Notes: a model not told the origin generated them from the letters alone. Numbered from the stretch's first letter, positions 1 through 10,046 are shown. The stretch is 64,000 bases of DNA from JAVSMW01 sp032027005 (GCA_032027005.1 JAVSMW010000006.1:62001-126000), one strand, 5' to 3'. A program made the numbers and translations.

Positions 1-1
1 G

Positions 2-679
2 GAAGCATCTAATGACGGGCTTGTTTTCAACGAAAAGTATTTTCAAGAAAGCGTTGCTTTAGTCCTGATATTTAGGTATAGTGAACTGATGGTGACGCAT
101 CAGCCATGGTATTCACAAGGTTATCGTGCCAATATTGTAACCTATACCATTGCTCTTTTTCATATGCTTATACAGAAACAGTTTCCGGAAATGGATTTGG
201 ATTTGATGAATATCTGGACACGTCAAAACGTCCCGGATGCTGTTGCCAATGCTCTGACCGAATTATCTGAACTTGTTTATTATAAGTTGACCGACCCGCA
301 AAGAGGAGTTGAAAACGTTACCCAGTGGTGCAAACAAGATGGGTGCTGGGAAAATGTTCAAAGTATCGATTACAGATTATCACCTGAAATTGAGGCGTGC
401 CTCATCGGGCGAGAAGAGCGAAAAGCCGCTGAAAGAGAAGCTAAAGCTGACCAGCGGATAGTTTCGGATGCAGAAATTATGACTAAGATTGTAGAACTTT
501 CTCAGGTGCAATGGCAAAATGTACTGAGTTTTGCCACGGGCAGGCGGATGATTACGCCAGATGAACACACTGCCCTGCGAATTGCATGTCAGATACCTCA
601 AAAAATGCCAACTCCGATCCAATGCAAAAGACTTCTTTCTGTACTGGAACGGTTACAGGAGGAGGGATTTAAGCTATGA
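2..679 (+). CDS. AIPR-family (abortive phage infection) protein, C-terminal part
   Basis: The reading frame is open from the left edge, so only the last 226 residues are seen; an internal ATG at 89 is not the real start. The segment resembles the C-terminal half of AIPR proteins, which occur in phage-defence loci and in methylase-linked systems with Dcm, Vsr, Z1 and MutL/MORC-like ATPases. No catalytic motif is visible in this part; it ends in a helical, charged region (Glu/Lys/Arg rich around residues 130-165 of the visible piece). Its stop overlaps the start of the next gene by 4 nt, so it is translationally coupled to the cytosine methyltransferase. The family call is from memory of the sequence pattern and is moderately sure. 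Confidence 0.6.
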   Translation, partial: EASNDGLVFNEKYFQESVALVLIFRYSELMVTHQPWYSQGYRANIVTYTIALFHMLIQKQFPEMDLDLMNIWTRQNVPDAVANALTELSELVYYKLTDPQRGVENVTQWCKQDGCWENVQSIDYRLSPEIEACLIGREERKAAEREAKADQRIVSDAEIMTKIVELSQVQWQNVLSFATGRRMITPDEHTALRIACQIPQKMPTPIQCKRLLSVLERLQEEGFKL

Positions 680-2307
680 GTCCTGACGCAGAATCAAAGT
701 ACAGCGTTGTTGATTTGTTTGCCGGTGCAGGCGGGCTTAGCTATGGGTTTCTTCAAACAGGCAGATTCTTCATAAAGGCAGCCTTTGAGAACAACCACAA
801 TGCACAGAAAACTTATAAGCGTAACCACGGAAATACTGCGGTTTATAATGACGTTGCCGACGCCCTTGGCGATGACGTAAAAGTGAAACTCGGCAAAGTA
901 GATGTTGTCATCGGAGGACCACCGTGCCAAGGGTTTTCTAATGCAAATCGGCAGAAGAATCATGCCATCAGCCAAAATAATTCACTCGTAAAGAAGTTCG
1001 TTCAGGTCGTACTTCATCTGAACCCGATGGCTTTTGTTATGGAGAATGTGAGCATGCTGCAGTCGGATGTTCACCGTTTTTATGTGGATGAAACCGATGC
1101 GGAAACCATAGAAAAATACAGCATTAAAACCACCCCCTCGGAGATTCAGCTTCTTGACTTAGAGTTCATATTTCCGGGCGTTGCTGACATTGCAAGAAAC
1201 ATGGCACGGATTTCAAGTTATCTTTGGAAAGAGAACGACTATTTATCGCTCAATGTAGTGTTCAAAACACGCAATAATCCCAAAAAGTTATGTGCTTCGT
1301 TGGAAAAACACAAAAAAAGGCTTCTTGCACTCGCGAACAACCTTATTGCGGCATTTGATGAAAACGACTCTATTTTGAAACACTCATATGCTGCAGGCGT
1401 GGCAATACAAAGTTATTTTACCGCTGCCGCAACTTACGAGGCCGCCGAGAAACTTTGCAGGGCGATCATGCCGGCAATTATGCTGCAACGAATGCTCTCA
1501 AAGGCAAAGGAAATAATGGATAACCGTATCGTGGTTGACCACTATTCAACCGAGAACGGTCTTGTTGCCCATGTCACTTCTATGGCGGTGATAGACTATA
1601 TTGAATCCATTCTGGGAGCCACAAGCACAGGATACAGCATAAATTATGGTGTTTTACCGGCCGTTGCCTTTGGTGCGCCTCAAAAGCGGATGCGCTTTGT
1701 TCTCATCGGTGTAAAAAAGTCCATATGTGATGATGTGAAGCTGCTAACCGGCACATTCACTGAAGCAAACTACCGTACGGTTAAAGATGCGATTAAGGAT
1801 TTAGAGGAAATTGAGACGGCAACTGAGGTGTCTGACGGAGACCAAGGAGTACAGTTACCTGATGCTCCGAAAGACATAAGTGAGCTTGGAAAACAACTGC
1901 GCGATTCAAAAAATCTTTGCAATCATGTTTCTACGGCAACAACCTCAGACGCATTGGAACGGTTTAAGGCGATTAAGCCAGGAGACAATTTCCACAGTTT
2001 GCCGCCAGAACTTAAAACCACTTACTCTGATACGGAGCGCACACAAAAAACCATTTATCTGCGCTTAAAATACGACGAGCCATCCGGCACAGTTGTCAAT
2101 GTCCGGAAATCTATGTGGATTCATCCAGTGAAGCATCGCGCCCTCAGTATTCGAGAAGCAGCGCGTTTGCAGACTTTCCCCGATAGTTTCGTGTTCTGCG
2201 GAACCAAGGATTCACAATACCAGCAGGTAGGCAATGCAGTGCCGCCGATGCTAGCAAAGGCAATAGCAGAGCATCTGTGCGGTTATTTGGATTGTGGAAG
2301 CAAATAG
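676..2307 (+). CDS. dcm: DNA (cytosine-5)-methyltransferase, Dcm/HhaI class
   Basis: Transfers a methyl group from S-adenosylmethionine to C5 of cytosine. Motif I (DLFAGAGGLSYGF, near residue 13), motif IV GGPPCQGFSN with the catalytic Cys (about residue 83), motif VI MENV (about 122), motif VIII QKRMRFVLIG (about 335) and the C-terminal QVGNAVPP motif are all present. The distance between motifs VI and VIII is about 210 residues, much longer than in HhaI-like enzymes, and is filled by a mostly helical insertion. ATG at 676 overlaps the end of the AIPR gene. A Vsr nuclease follows, as is usual for enzymes whose 5-methylcytosine deaminates to T. No cognate restriction enzyme is seen inside the window; it may lie to the left. 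Confidence 0.93.
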   Translation: MSPDAESKYSVVDLFAGAGGLSYGFLQTGRFFIKAAFENNHNAQKTYKRNHGNTAVYNDVADALGDDVKVKLGKVDVVIGGPPCQGFSNANRQKNHAISQNNSLVKKFVQVVLHLNPMAFVMENVSMLQSDVHRFYVDETDAETIEKYSIKTTPSEIQLLDLEFIFPGVADIARNMARISSYLWKENDYLSLNVVFKTRNNPKKLCASLEKHKKRLLALANNLIAAFDENDSILKHSYAAGVAIQSYFTAAATYEAAEKLCRAIMPAIMLQRMLSKAKEIMDNRIVVDHYSTENGLVAHVTSMAVIDYIESILGATSTGYSINYGVLPAVAFGAPQKRMRFVLIGVKKSICDDVKLLTGTFTEANYRTVKDAIKDLEEIETATEVSDGDQGVQLPDAPKDISELGKQLRDSKNLCNHVSTATTSDALERFKAIKPGDNFHSLPPELKTTYSDTERTQKTIYLRLKYDEPSGTVVNVRKSMWIHPVKHRALSIREAARLQTFPDSFVFCGTKDSQYQQVGNAVPPMLAKAIAEHLCGYLDCGSK

Positions 2308-2342
2308 CATAATCCGCGAGGAACCATTTCGGAGGCGGTCAT

Positions 2343-2759
2343 ATGGCGGATACACATTCTAAAGAAACCAGAAGCTATAATATGTCGCACATCAGAAGCC
2401 GGAACACACAACCGGAGATAATGGTGCGAAAGTTCCTGTTTTCTAAAGGACTGAGGTTCAGAAAAAATGATAAAAGATACCCTGGTCATCCTGATATTCT
2501 GCTTCCGAAGTACAGAGCAGTTGTGTTCATAAACGGCTGTTTCTGGCACTGCCACGAGGGATGCTCTGATTTTGTTCTTCCAAAGTCCAATCAGGACTAC
2601 TGGGAGCCAAAGCTTAGGAAAAATCGCAAACGTGATGAAGAAAACTATGCTGCCCTTAGAAAAGATGGGTGGAATGTGTTTATCGTCTGGGAATGCGAAC
2701 TGAAAAAGGCTGCCAGGGATGAGCGGCTTGAGCAGCTGTATCTGCAGATAATTAAATGA
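2343..2759 (+). CDS. vsr: Very short patch repair endonuclease
   Basis: Nicks DNA 5' of the T in T:G mismatches that arise when 5-methylcytosine deaminates, protecting Dcm sites. The 138-residue length is normal. Recognisable family blocks are the N-terminal RSYNMSHIRSRNTQPE, the GHPDILLPKY segment with the catalytic Asp, and FINGCFWHCHEGC with the metal and zinc-binding His/Cys. A good ribosome binding site (GGAGG at 2331) precedes the ATG, 35 nt after the methyltransferase stop, so the two are one operon. It supports the assignment of the upstream gene as a genuine C5 methyltransferase. Confidence 0.95.
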   Translation: MADTHSKETRSYNMSHIRSRNTQPEIMVRKFLFSKGLRFRKNDKRYPGHPDILLPKYRAVVFINGCFWHCHEGCSDFVLPKSNQDYWEPKLRKNRKRDEENYAALRKDGWNVFIVWECELKKAARDERLEQLYLQIIK

Positions 2760-3140
2760 TTTGAAAAGGCCTGCCGCGAGATTGGGTCTAGTGATATAAA
2801 ACACCTTTCTTTCATTGATTCTACAAAGCTAATATAAAGCCCAATTGGATGGCAATTTAATCAACATGATGGGTGCGAAAATCATTAATTACGTTTCGTC
2901 AATTATTTTCTGTATTTGCTCATTGATTAGGGTGCGAATCGTTCTAGTGGTTATTATGCTAAAACCAATTTACACCAGCAGTCTGCATAACTAAAACTTT
3001 GAAAGTTGGAAAGGCCTTCCCATAACTTTATCGGGTCTCTTTAAATTCTTAAAAATCGTGTATTGACATTGGAGTCCATCATAGGAGGCTTACTTTCTTA
3101 TAGGTCGCAATAATGCCATATTGTTGAGGTGAGGATAGGT
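2760..3140. other. Intergenic, no gene recognised
   Basis: AT-rich stretch of about 380 bp between vsr and the SEC-C protein. I see no ORF with a ribosome binding site, no strong terminator and no clear promoter. Confidence 0.5.
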
Positions 3141-6100
3141 ATGGGCAGACCTTATGAATTTTATAAACAAATTCATCCAAATCAGTTCTCAGACTCTGAG
3201 ATAATTCGTGCTTCAAAGTTGGATAAATCTTTTTTCGACTATTACTTAAATTCAATTACCAGCCGTGGTGAAGAAAAGAAATTTGAAATCTTCTGCCGCC
3301 GCATTGCTGAAAAAGAGATTTGCCCCAATTTGCTTCCGCAAACAGGCCCGACAGGCGGCGGGGATAGCAAAGTTGACTCGGAGACCTATCCCGTATCAGA
3401 TCAATTGCCTGCAATATGGTACGCCGGTATTGGTGTTGAAGCTACTCAAGAAAGATGGGCATTTGCTTTTAGCGCAAAACAGCGGTGGAAGTCTAAGCTA
3501 TATTCTGACGTAGAAAAAATAGTAGAAGTTAACGCGCAACATGGACGCGGATACACAAAAATTTTCTTCATGAGTAACCAATATGTTTCTGACCGTAATC
3601 GTGCTGAAGCTGAAGATGACCTGAGACAAAAATATAGTATAGATATCAGGGTTTTGGATCGTAATTGGTTGATAGAAAAAGTATTTGCCAAAAATCATAT
3701 AAATATCGTGGTAGAATGCTTTGATCTGTCAGATTCTTTCGTTGATGAGATAAAAAAAGGACCGGGTGATTATTCGAAAGAGCTTAAGCTCAAAGAAATT
3801 GAAGACACGCTCATGAATTATGATCCGTCTTTGCCGAAGGCATCAATGATACCCGTGGCATTGGAAGCTGCTTATATAAGCCGCTCATTGGAGCGATCGA
3901 AAGATATAACGATTGGCAATTTTGAACGGGCCTTAAGAATAATAAATCAATACGGATTGCCCATACATAAGACGGAATGCATATACGAATGGGCTTGGAC
4001 ACTGTATTGGTGGTATGAGGATTATTCAAATTACTATTTAAAGTATTGCGAGTTTGAAGAATTGGCTTTGGCTGCTGATAATATTTTCGAGATAGAGCGG
4101 CTTTCCAATCTGTGGATGAATTTACGTACTAGCAGCCAGATGGATAATCAAAACTTTGATATAAAACCACATTCCATAAGGTTATTAGAGTCGTTAAATA
4201 AATATATTAATGATCAAACAAAACCGCACGCAGCTTTTGAGGCAGCTGCATTAAAACTAAATATCAGTTTGTTAATAGATGATGATATTGACAACGTAAA
4301 AATTGATGGTCTCATTTCACAATATATTGATTTAGTAAACAAAAGCGATAATCACTTGGATTTTAGCCTTTCACGACTGGCCAAAATGATTACCAGTATT
4401 CCTTTTCTTGAGGACGGAAATCGTTATGATGAACTATTCGAATTATTGACTGCCAAATTGGCGGAGAGAAAACAAGAAACAACAAGAGCAAGCTTACTAA
4501 TAAAGAGAGCGATGAAGGTAGCAGATGAAAAACCTATTACTGCAATCTCTTATTTGGGGAGATCCTTGATTGATTTATATAAAGAAGAAAGCAAGCACGA
4601 ACTTATACTGGCCTTGTCCTGTATTGCATCATCTCTGGAGGGTATTGGATGTCTTTGGGCTACGCGAAATTATAATCTATATCTTTTTGCACTGTGTTTT
4701 ACGCAATACACAAAATATGGCCAAATTCATCCAGCATTAATTGCATCATCTAATTCATTAACAATGCTTGAATTACAGCTCGGGAGAATTGGTTATGCGC
4801 TTACGAGCCATAAGTGGTCAATGATCTCTGAAAACTTATATAAAGCGGAGATACCAAAGAATAAGCTGAATGAAAAACCGACCAATTTATTTGAGCCTCT
4901 TTTAGCAATCACAATACTGAAAACACCTTACCCCAAATTGAGTGAGGCAGGTTTTTTGGTAGATGTATTGAAAGAACAAGATTTATATATTCCTGAAGTC
5001 ACCCTAAAATATATGCTCGGATATTATGACGAAGACTGGCTTAAGTACTATGAAAACAGTATCCCAGAGTTCGAGAAAAGTATGGATCGGTTGTACTCTC
5101 AACCTGCTAATAAACAGATTTTATATACGCCGTGGTTCGGAACAGAAGAAAATGCTATGATACAAACAAGGGTATTGGGTTGTAATATCAACATTGAAGC
5201 CGATAATAAGTTTATTTGCTTGGAATTAGGCGCTACAATACTTGCATTGGTAGAAAGTTTCTTTGCTACTGGCATACAAAAACGTATTCTAATCCAGCAA
5301 GAAATCATCAATATCAGGATTCAATACTTACATAATGAGAACTTTGTAATCCGTGTAGATGAAAGCAGAATATCAACCGCAGATATAACAATCCAATGTT
5401 CTGATTATGATATAGACAATATTGTCGAAGGCCAGGAGGCTGTGACCAATTTTTTAAATGAGTTGTTTCCAAGAATTCTTGCCAAAATGGTGTTCTTTGA
5501 TATCTCAAAAGATGCCTTAGAAGAATTAATTGCAGAAGAAAGAGCTTTTGATAGATCCTTTTCTTTTTGTAGCAGTATTTTTTTTCCAGCGCAAATTTTA
5601 GGCAAGGATTATGGCGTGGCAGCCTACAACGAAGGACTTACCTCTCAAAAAACAATACAATATCCATTAATCCGAACCTCTCCAGTAAGCTTCGAGATCG
5701 ATTCAGCTCCAGCAGTATCACCTTCAAACGATAGTGATAGAAAACTAAAATTTGTATATGGTACTCCACCTGCTGATTTTGAGCCAGAGAAAATTAACCA
5801 TCAGCAAATGGTCGTAGAATCGATTATTGACATACCTTTGTGGAATGATGCAAAATGGCGTGGTGTTGGAGTCATTGCTTCCCCAACAAATGAGTTTGTA
5901 CCATTGTTGGGATTGCTTTTTGAAAATGATAGTTCTGCACAGCAAATATTTGCGAATTGGAGGAACAGATTTGGAAGCTATGATGCTGACGATGAAGTAC
6001 AAATCGGAGTCATAAAGGGAATAGACAAAAGGAATCCCTGCCACTATAGAGTTATTATAACTTCAAAAATGAAACCCAGTGGTAAGCTCAATCAGGTAAA

Positions 6101-6509
6101 ACGAATTCAGTGGATATGCAGATTACATACAATGGAAGCAAAAACATTAACCAATCTGCAGATACTTGAAGAGGCCATAAAACAAAACAACAATTTTCAG
6201 CTTGTGCAATTTACTATGAAAAATGGGCAACTTGAACCACTTGGTGAGACGGCAATCAAAAAGAACGTTCAAAGCATTACTATTTGTAATGCGTGGGAAA
6301 TTGAAGATGATAGCTATTTGTTTGCTGGAGTGATGCCGATAGATGATCCTATCATTCCGCCAGGTGCTGAAAATGCTCCAATCATAAATGTGCTTGAATA
6401 TAAAAGACAACTATCCCTATCCCCTAATAGGGCTGGTCGTAATGATCCATGTCCATGTGGGAGTGGTAAAAAATATAAAAAGTGTTGCTTGGATAAAGGC
6501 ATATATTAG
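3141..6509 (+). CDS. Large SEC-C motif protein with possible nuclease-like N-terminus
   Basis: A 1122-residue protein. ATG at 3141 is preferred over the in-frame GTG at 3129 because GAGGTGAGG lies at the right distance. The C-terminus (last 20 residues) is a textbook SEC-C zinc motif, GRNDPCPCGSGKKYKKCC. Near residues 70-115 there is a GGGDSKVD segment followed by FAFSAKQRW; an acidic residue and then x-K separated by about 30 residues is what PD-(D/E)xK nuclease folds look like, but this is inference. The middle 800 residues are helical and repeat-like (TPR-type spacing), with no transmembrane segment. The neighbourhood (Dcm, Vsr, AIPR, FRG) points to phage defence. No named family is claimed. 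Confidence 0.6.
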   Translation: MGRPYEFYKQIHPNQFSDSEIIRASKLDKSFFDYYLNSITSRGEEKKFEIFCRRIAEKEICPNLLPQTGPTGGGDSKVDSETYPVSDQLPAIWYAGIGVEATQERWAFAFSAKQRWKSKLYSDVEKIVEVNAQHGRGYTKIFFMSNQYVSDRNRAEAEDDLRQKYSIDIRVLDRNWLIEKVFAKNHINIVVECFDLSDSFVDEIKKGPGDYSKELKLKEIEDTLMNYDPSLPKASMIPVALEAAYISRSLERSKDITIGNFERALRIINQYGLPIHKTECIYEWAWTLYWWYEDYSNYYLKYCEFEELALAADNIFEIERLSNLWMNLRTSSQMDNQNFDIKPHSIRLLESLNKYINDQTKPHAAFEAAALKLNISLLIDDDIDNVKIDGLISQYIDLVNKSDNHLDFSLSRLAKMITSIPFLEDGNRYDELFELLTAKLAERKQETTRASLLIKRAMKVADEKPITAISYLGRSLIDLYKEESKHELILALSCIASSLEGIGCLWATRNYNLYLFALCFTQYTKYGQIHPALIASSNSLTMLELQLGRIGYALTSHKWSMISENLYKAEIPKNKLNEKPTNLFEPLLAITILKTPYPKLSEAGFLVDVLKEQDLYIPEVTLKYMLGYYDEDWLKYYENSIPEFEKSMDRLYSQPANKQILYTPWFGTEENAMIQTRVLGCNINIEADNKFICLELGATILALVESFFATGIQKRILIQQEIINIRIQYLHNENFVIRVDESRISTADITIQCSDYDIDNIVEGQEAVTNFLNELFPRILAKMVFFDISKDALEELIAEERAFDRSFSFCSSIFFPAQILGKDYGVAAYNEGLTSQKTIQYPLIRTSPVSFEIDSAPAVSPSNDSDRKLKFVYGTPPADFEPEKINHQQMVVESIIDIPLWNDAKWRGVGVIASPTNEFVPLLGLLFENDSSAQQIFANWRNRFGSYDADDEVQIGVIKGIDKRNPCHYRVIITSKMKPSGKLNQVKRIQWICRLHTMEAKTLTNLQILEEAIKQNNNFQLVQFTMKNGQLEPLGETAIKKNVQSITICNAWEIEDDSYLFAGVMPIDDPIIPPGAENAPIINVLEYKRQLSLSPNRAGRNDPCPCGSGKKYKKCCLDKGIY

Positions 6510-6625
6510 AATACATTCAGTACCCAAAAGCCCCAAAAAGGATGGAAGTCCATTACAAACTATAAATATGATTTTTGAGGACCACCCAAGACTAATTCAG
6601 ATTACAAATTTCAAGGAGGAAGAGC

Positions 6626-6919
6626 ATGGGAAATGGAGGAAAACTTACAGGAAAAGAATTTGAAGAAATCAAAATTTTAGCTGATAAAGCTATAAATGCC
6701 AATAATAAAAAATCAGCTGAGCCTTTTATAAATCGCTTAGATTTTATGCAAAGAAATCTGGATATAGAGCCCCATAAGAGGAATGTCCTTGCTGAACTTG
6801 TATCCTATGTAAGCGCTGCATCAGGACAAGTAAAAGATAAAGAACATTGGATGGGTGCTGTAAATCAAAGCCTTTTCAAGCTAGAACCTTCTTCTAAAGA
6901 TATGGGAGTCATAAAATGA
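6626..6919 (+). CDS. Small hypothetical protein coupled to FRG gene
   Basis: 97 residues, ATG preceded by AAGGAGGAAGAGC, and its last 4 nt overlap the ATG of the FRG-domain gene, so the two are co-translated. Sequence is hydrophilic and helical with no Cys and no known motif. By analogy with two-gene defence units it could be an antitoxin or accessory subunit of the FRG protein; that is inference from spacing only. Confidence 0.7.
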   Translation: MGNGGKLTGKEFEEIKILADKAINANNKKSAEPFINRLDFMQRNLDIEPHKRNVLAELVSYVSAASGQVKDKEHWMGAVNQSLFKLEPSSKDMGVIK

Positions 6920-8007
6920 GATACTCAAAAAAAGAGTTGAAAGGTCTGCCAATTCCAAAAGAGATAGTAATTAAGAGTTTAGCAGAGTTTATAAACTTGT
7001 TTTCAGATAATGAATTTGAAAGCTACATATTTCGTGGAGAGCCAACGAATTACCATGATACAATTTCGTCTGCACTTAGAAATAGGGAGTATTCTTTTAT
7101 TAAAATGAAAAATGAGTTTAAACGAGAGATATTTCATAGGCTTACGCCTGATGAACGCAATAATTTTTTGGCATTTGCTCAACATCATGGAATACCAACA
7201 AACCTTATTGATTATACAAGGTCGCCTTTAGTTGCATTATTTTTTGCCTGTCAACCATTTCATAGTTCAGATGAACGGTTTGAACAAGAAAGAGGTTTTG
7301 TATATCTTCTAAAAGATGAATTGATTGACATTACAGACTTGCTTTCGCGAAATGAGGATAAGAATTTCCTTGATCTTTTTATACGAAATGAAAATAATAT
7401 TATTTTGGATTTATATAGGGGATTTGCTGATTTCTACAAAGAGCATCCTGAAAAATTCTACTATTATTTCAAACAGTTAGCTGATGATTTGCAGTATTAC
7501 TTTGTTGATATGCAGCCGCATACCCCTAAAAAATCTGATTTTCCCTTATATGACAAGGGAGAATATAAAAACAAGTTGCCCTATGAATATGTAAAAGACA
7601 GCAAAGAATTAATTGCCGAAATAAAGTGTCGATATGGTTCAATAGAATTGATTGCGCTAGAATACACATTAGAACTGCAGTCATTCTTAAAACAAACTCT
7701 GGATTTTGAAGCAACAGTTTGGTGGCTTAATTGTATTCCCAATTTCCTATACACACCAATACTATCCTTTGAAAGAGGACGAAATCAGCAAGGTTTATTT
7801 ATCTATCAAACATATCTTTCTTTTGATGAAAGCACATATAAAACGCATATCCTTTCCCAACAAAGGGTATGGCCTGATATTATAATCGTTATTGAGAATA
7901 AGGAAAAAATACTGCATGAGTTGGATTTTATGGGTATTAATGAAAAATTTATATATGGTGATTATGATAGTATCGCAAGGTATATCAAGAAAAAATATGA
8001 TTGCTAA
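6916..8007 (+). CDS. FRG domain-containing protein
   Basis: 363 residues. The FRG domain is in the first 120 residues: YIFRGEP (about 36-42) carries the F-R-G signature, followed by FAQHHGIPTNLIDYTRSP and ALFFAC, which is the conserved second half. FRG proteins are common in defence islands and are often toxin-like or paired with a small partner; the biochemical activity is not established here. It shares a 4-nt overlap with the 97-residue upstream gene. Codon use is AT-rich like its neighbours. The remaining C-terminal part (about residue 130-363) is not recognised. Confidence 0.85.
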   Translation: MRYSKKELKGLPIPKEIVIKSLAEFINLFSDNEFESYIFRGEPTNYHDTISSALRNREYSFIKMKNEFKREIFHRLTPDERNNFLAFAQHHGIPTNLIDYTRSPLVALFFACQPFHSSDERFEQERGFVYLLKDELIDITDLLSRNEDKNFLDLFIRNENNIILDLYRGFADFYKEHPEKFYYYFKQLADDLQYYFVDMQPHTPKKSDFPLYDKGEYKNKLPYEYVKDSKELIAEIKCRYGSIELIALEYTLELQSFLKQTLDFEATVWWLNCIPNFLYTPILSFERGRNQQGLFIYQTYLSFDESTYKTHILSQQRVWPDIIIVIENKEKILHELDFMGINEKFIYGDYDSIARYIKKKYDC

Positions 8008-8582
8008 AAAGAACAGGGTGCGGAGCCAATTGTTAGTTAGCGTACTCCGTTCTTGCAAATAACAATCGATTAGAAAGAACATTAATGTTTCCTAGTTCTG
8101 GCGTCAGCATTTTTAATAATGTATATGTAACGAATAAAGCCTTCAAGGGCCAAAACGTTTGAAGGTTTTATTGCTTACAATTTACTTAAATTGTAAAGCA
8201 AAAGCAGGCGCCGAAACACACAAAAATTGGCCTACCCAGGCGACTGTTTCTGAAAGATACCCCGCCGCCAAGGGGATACCAGATTGATGCGGCATCTTTT
8301 TTGTATCCTCAAGGCACGTGGAGTGTGTCGTGGCACTAAAACGAAACTCAAACCCTTGAAAATAAAGGATTTATGCAGGAACTATGATGCCCTGAAATTT
8401 CATCTTACCCTTGAGTGCGTAATATAGATGACATTGCCGATAAAGCCAGTGATAGCAACGGTTGAGAAACTGATATTTTTCATTAAACGAACGAGAGATA
8501 ATTGGTTGTGAATACAGCAAAATCGCTTGACATCATTCTATATCTCGAATAAAATATGACATAATACCAAGGGGGGTGTGTT
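8008..8582. other. Intergenic with one copy of a short repeat
   Basis: About 575 bp without a supported gene. It holds the first copy of a 25-bp exact repeat (8289-8313) that recurs at 9885-9909, followed in both places by weakly similar sequence (a CCTT..AAGGGATTTA-like stretch about 40 nt later). The two copies bracket the decayed methylase/DpnI module, so they may mark the edges of an inserted or excised segment. Confidence 0.5.
8289..8313 (+). repeat. 25-bp direct repeat, copy 1
   Basis: Identical over 25 nt to 9885-9909 (begins GCGGCATCTTTTTTG). Flanks the remnant methylase/DpnI genes at 8583-9789 on the left. Confidence 0.85.
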
Positions 8583-9548
8583 ATGGGTTTTATATCTGCT
8601 AAAGAAGCAGCTGAGAAGTGGAATATATCTCAAAGAAGAGTGGCTATCCTCTGTGCTGAAAACAGGATTTCCGGAGCAATGATGGTAGGTAACATGTGGA
8701 TAATACCTGATGATTCCGAAAAACCAGAGGATGCACGTTCCAAACGTTTTTTAGGTAACAGTAACCTTACTGTAAAGCCGTTTGTAAAATGGGCCGGGGG
8801 CAAGGCGCAAATTCTAAATAATATACGCGCTTGTTATCCGTCAGGGTTAGGGGGAAAAATCACGAAGTATGCCGAGCCTTTTGTTGGCGGAGGAGCCGTA
8901 CTGTTTGATATTATTAGTCATTACGACATAAAAGAAATATATATCAGCGACATTAACAGCGAATTGATAAAAGCATATATAAGCATCCGTGATAATCTGG
9001 ACGAAATGATAATTACATTGCATTCCCTTGAGAATGACTACCTTCATCTTGATTCAAGCAATAGGAAAGACTATTACTATGACAAACGCGACCGATTCAA
9101 TTCCTTAAAAGCGAATAGTGAGAATGAAGTGGAGCTTGCTTCATTATTTATCTTTTTAAACAGAACCTGCTTTAATGGACTTTATCGTGTTAACAGCAAA
9201 GGGGGATTCAATGTCCCGATGGGTAGTTATAAGAATCCGATGATTTGCGATGAGGAAAATTTGTGTGCGGTTTCAAAAAGCCTGCAAAGCGTCAATATAG
9301 TATGCGGTGATTATAAAGAATCGGCTGATTTCATTGACTCAAAGACTTTTGTTTACTTTGATCCGCCTTATCGGCCACTTTCGTTGACATCGAGCTTTAC
9401 AGCATACGCTCAAAATGGATTTGGCGACCGGGAGCAGATGGAACTGGCAGGTTTTATAGATGAAATGAGTGCAAAAGGAGCCGCCATTGTTGCAAGTAAC
9501 TCTGACCCTAAAAACACCGATAAAAATGATGACTTTAAGTTTCAATAA
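8583..9548 (+). pseudogene. D12-class adenine methylase with N-terminal HTH, C-terminally truncated
   Basis: 321 residues. The first 60 residues form an excisionase/MerR-like helix-turn-helix (ISAKEAAEKWNISQRRV), then a Dam-type N6-adenine methyltransferase: KWAGGK SAM motif (about residue 69), EPFVGGGAV, and the catalytic DPPY (about 258). The family normally runs another 30 or so residues after the SNSDP segment; here the frame ends abruptly after NDDF with KFQ-stop, and the following DNA is DpnI-like. I read this as a truncated, probably dead copy. Good ribosome binding site (AAGGGGGGTG) before the ATG. The likely target of the family is GATC, but specificity cannot be proven from sequence. 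Confidence 0.75.
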
Positions 9549-9555
9549 ATCACTA

Positions 9556-9789
9556 ATGCGAGGTGAAATAAACCTGAATCTGTGTTTTGATACAGCATTG
9601 GCAGTTGGATATAAAAGTTCTTCACAGTGCATAAGAAGAATGACCGAGGGTTGGGTAACCAGCAATATGTTTTGCCCGCGCTGTGGTAATCTGAAAATTG
9701 AACAGTTTGACAATAATAGACCGGTAGCTGACTTTTTCTGTCCTACTTGCTTGCAAAGCTACAGGATATTGGAAAACCAACAGTATTAA
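9556..9789 (+). pseudogene. DpnI-family restriction endonuclease, N-terminal fragment
   Basis: About 77 residues that match the beginning of DpnI-type enzymes (restriction of methylated GATC): YKSSSQ, then GWV, CPRCG, the diagnostic FDNNRPVADFFCPTC, with two CxxC pairs forming the zinc site. DpnI itself is about 250 residues; this copy stops after LENQQY, so the catalytic core's remainder and the winged helix are missing. The ATG at 9556 best matches the DpnI N-terminus; ATGs at 9526 and 9529 are in the same frame and overlap the methylase tail. A methylase and a methyl-dependent nuclease side by side would be incompatible if both worked, so loss of both C-termini is understandable. Confidence 0.75.
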
Positions 9790-9884
9790 ATATAATTTTC
9801 TCTTACTGGCACATGAGTATTTATTTGTATTCAGAAAATAGTTTATATGAAATTTACCCACCGTCAAGGCATCATTAGGTCTTG

Positions 9885-9909
9885 GCGGCATCTTTTTTGT
9901 ATCCTCAAG
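9885..9909 (+). repeat. 25-bp direct repeat, copy 2
   Basis: Exact match to 8289-8313; right-hand flank of the methylase/DpnI remnant. Spacing between copies is 1596 bp. Confidence 0.85.
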
Positions 9910-10046
9910 ACATATAGAAACGGGTCTGTCTGCTAGAGAATCTATAAAGCCTTTAAATTAAGGGATTTAGGACATTTCTTTTCAATCGTTAGTGGTGAGA
10001 CCCTTGAGAAAACAGGAGCAAAATGCTGTAAAAGTACTAAATGAGG

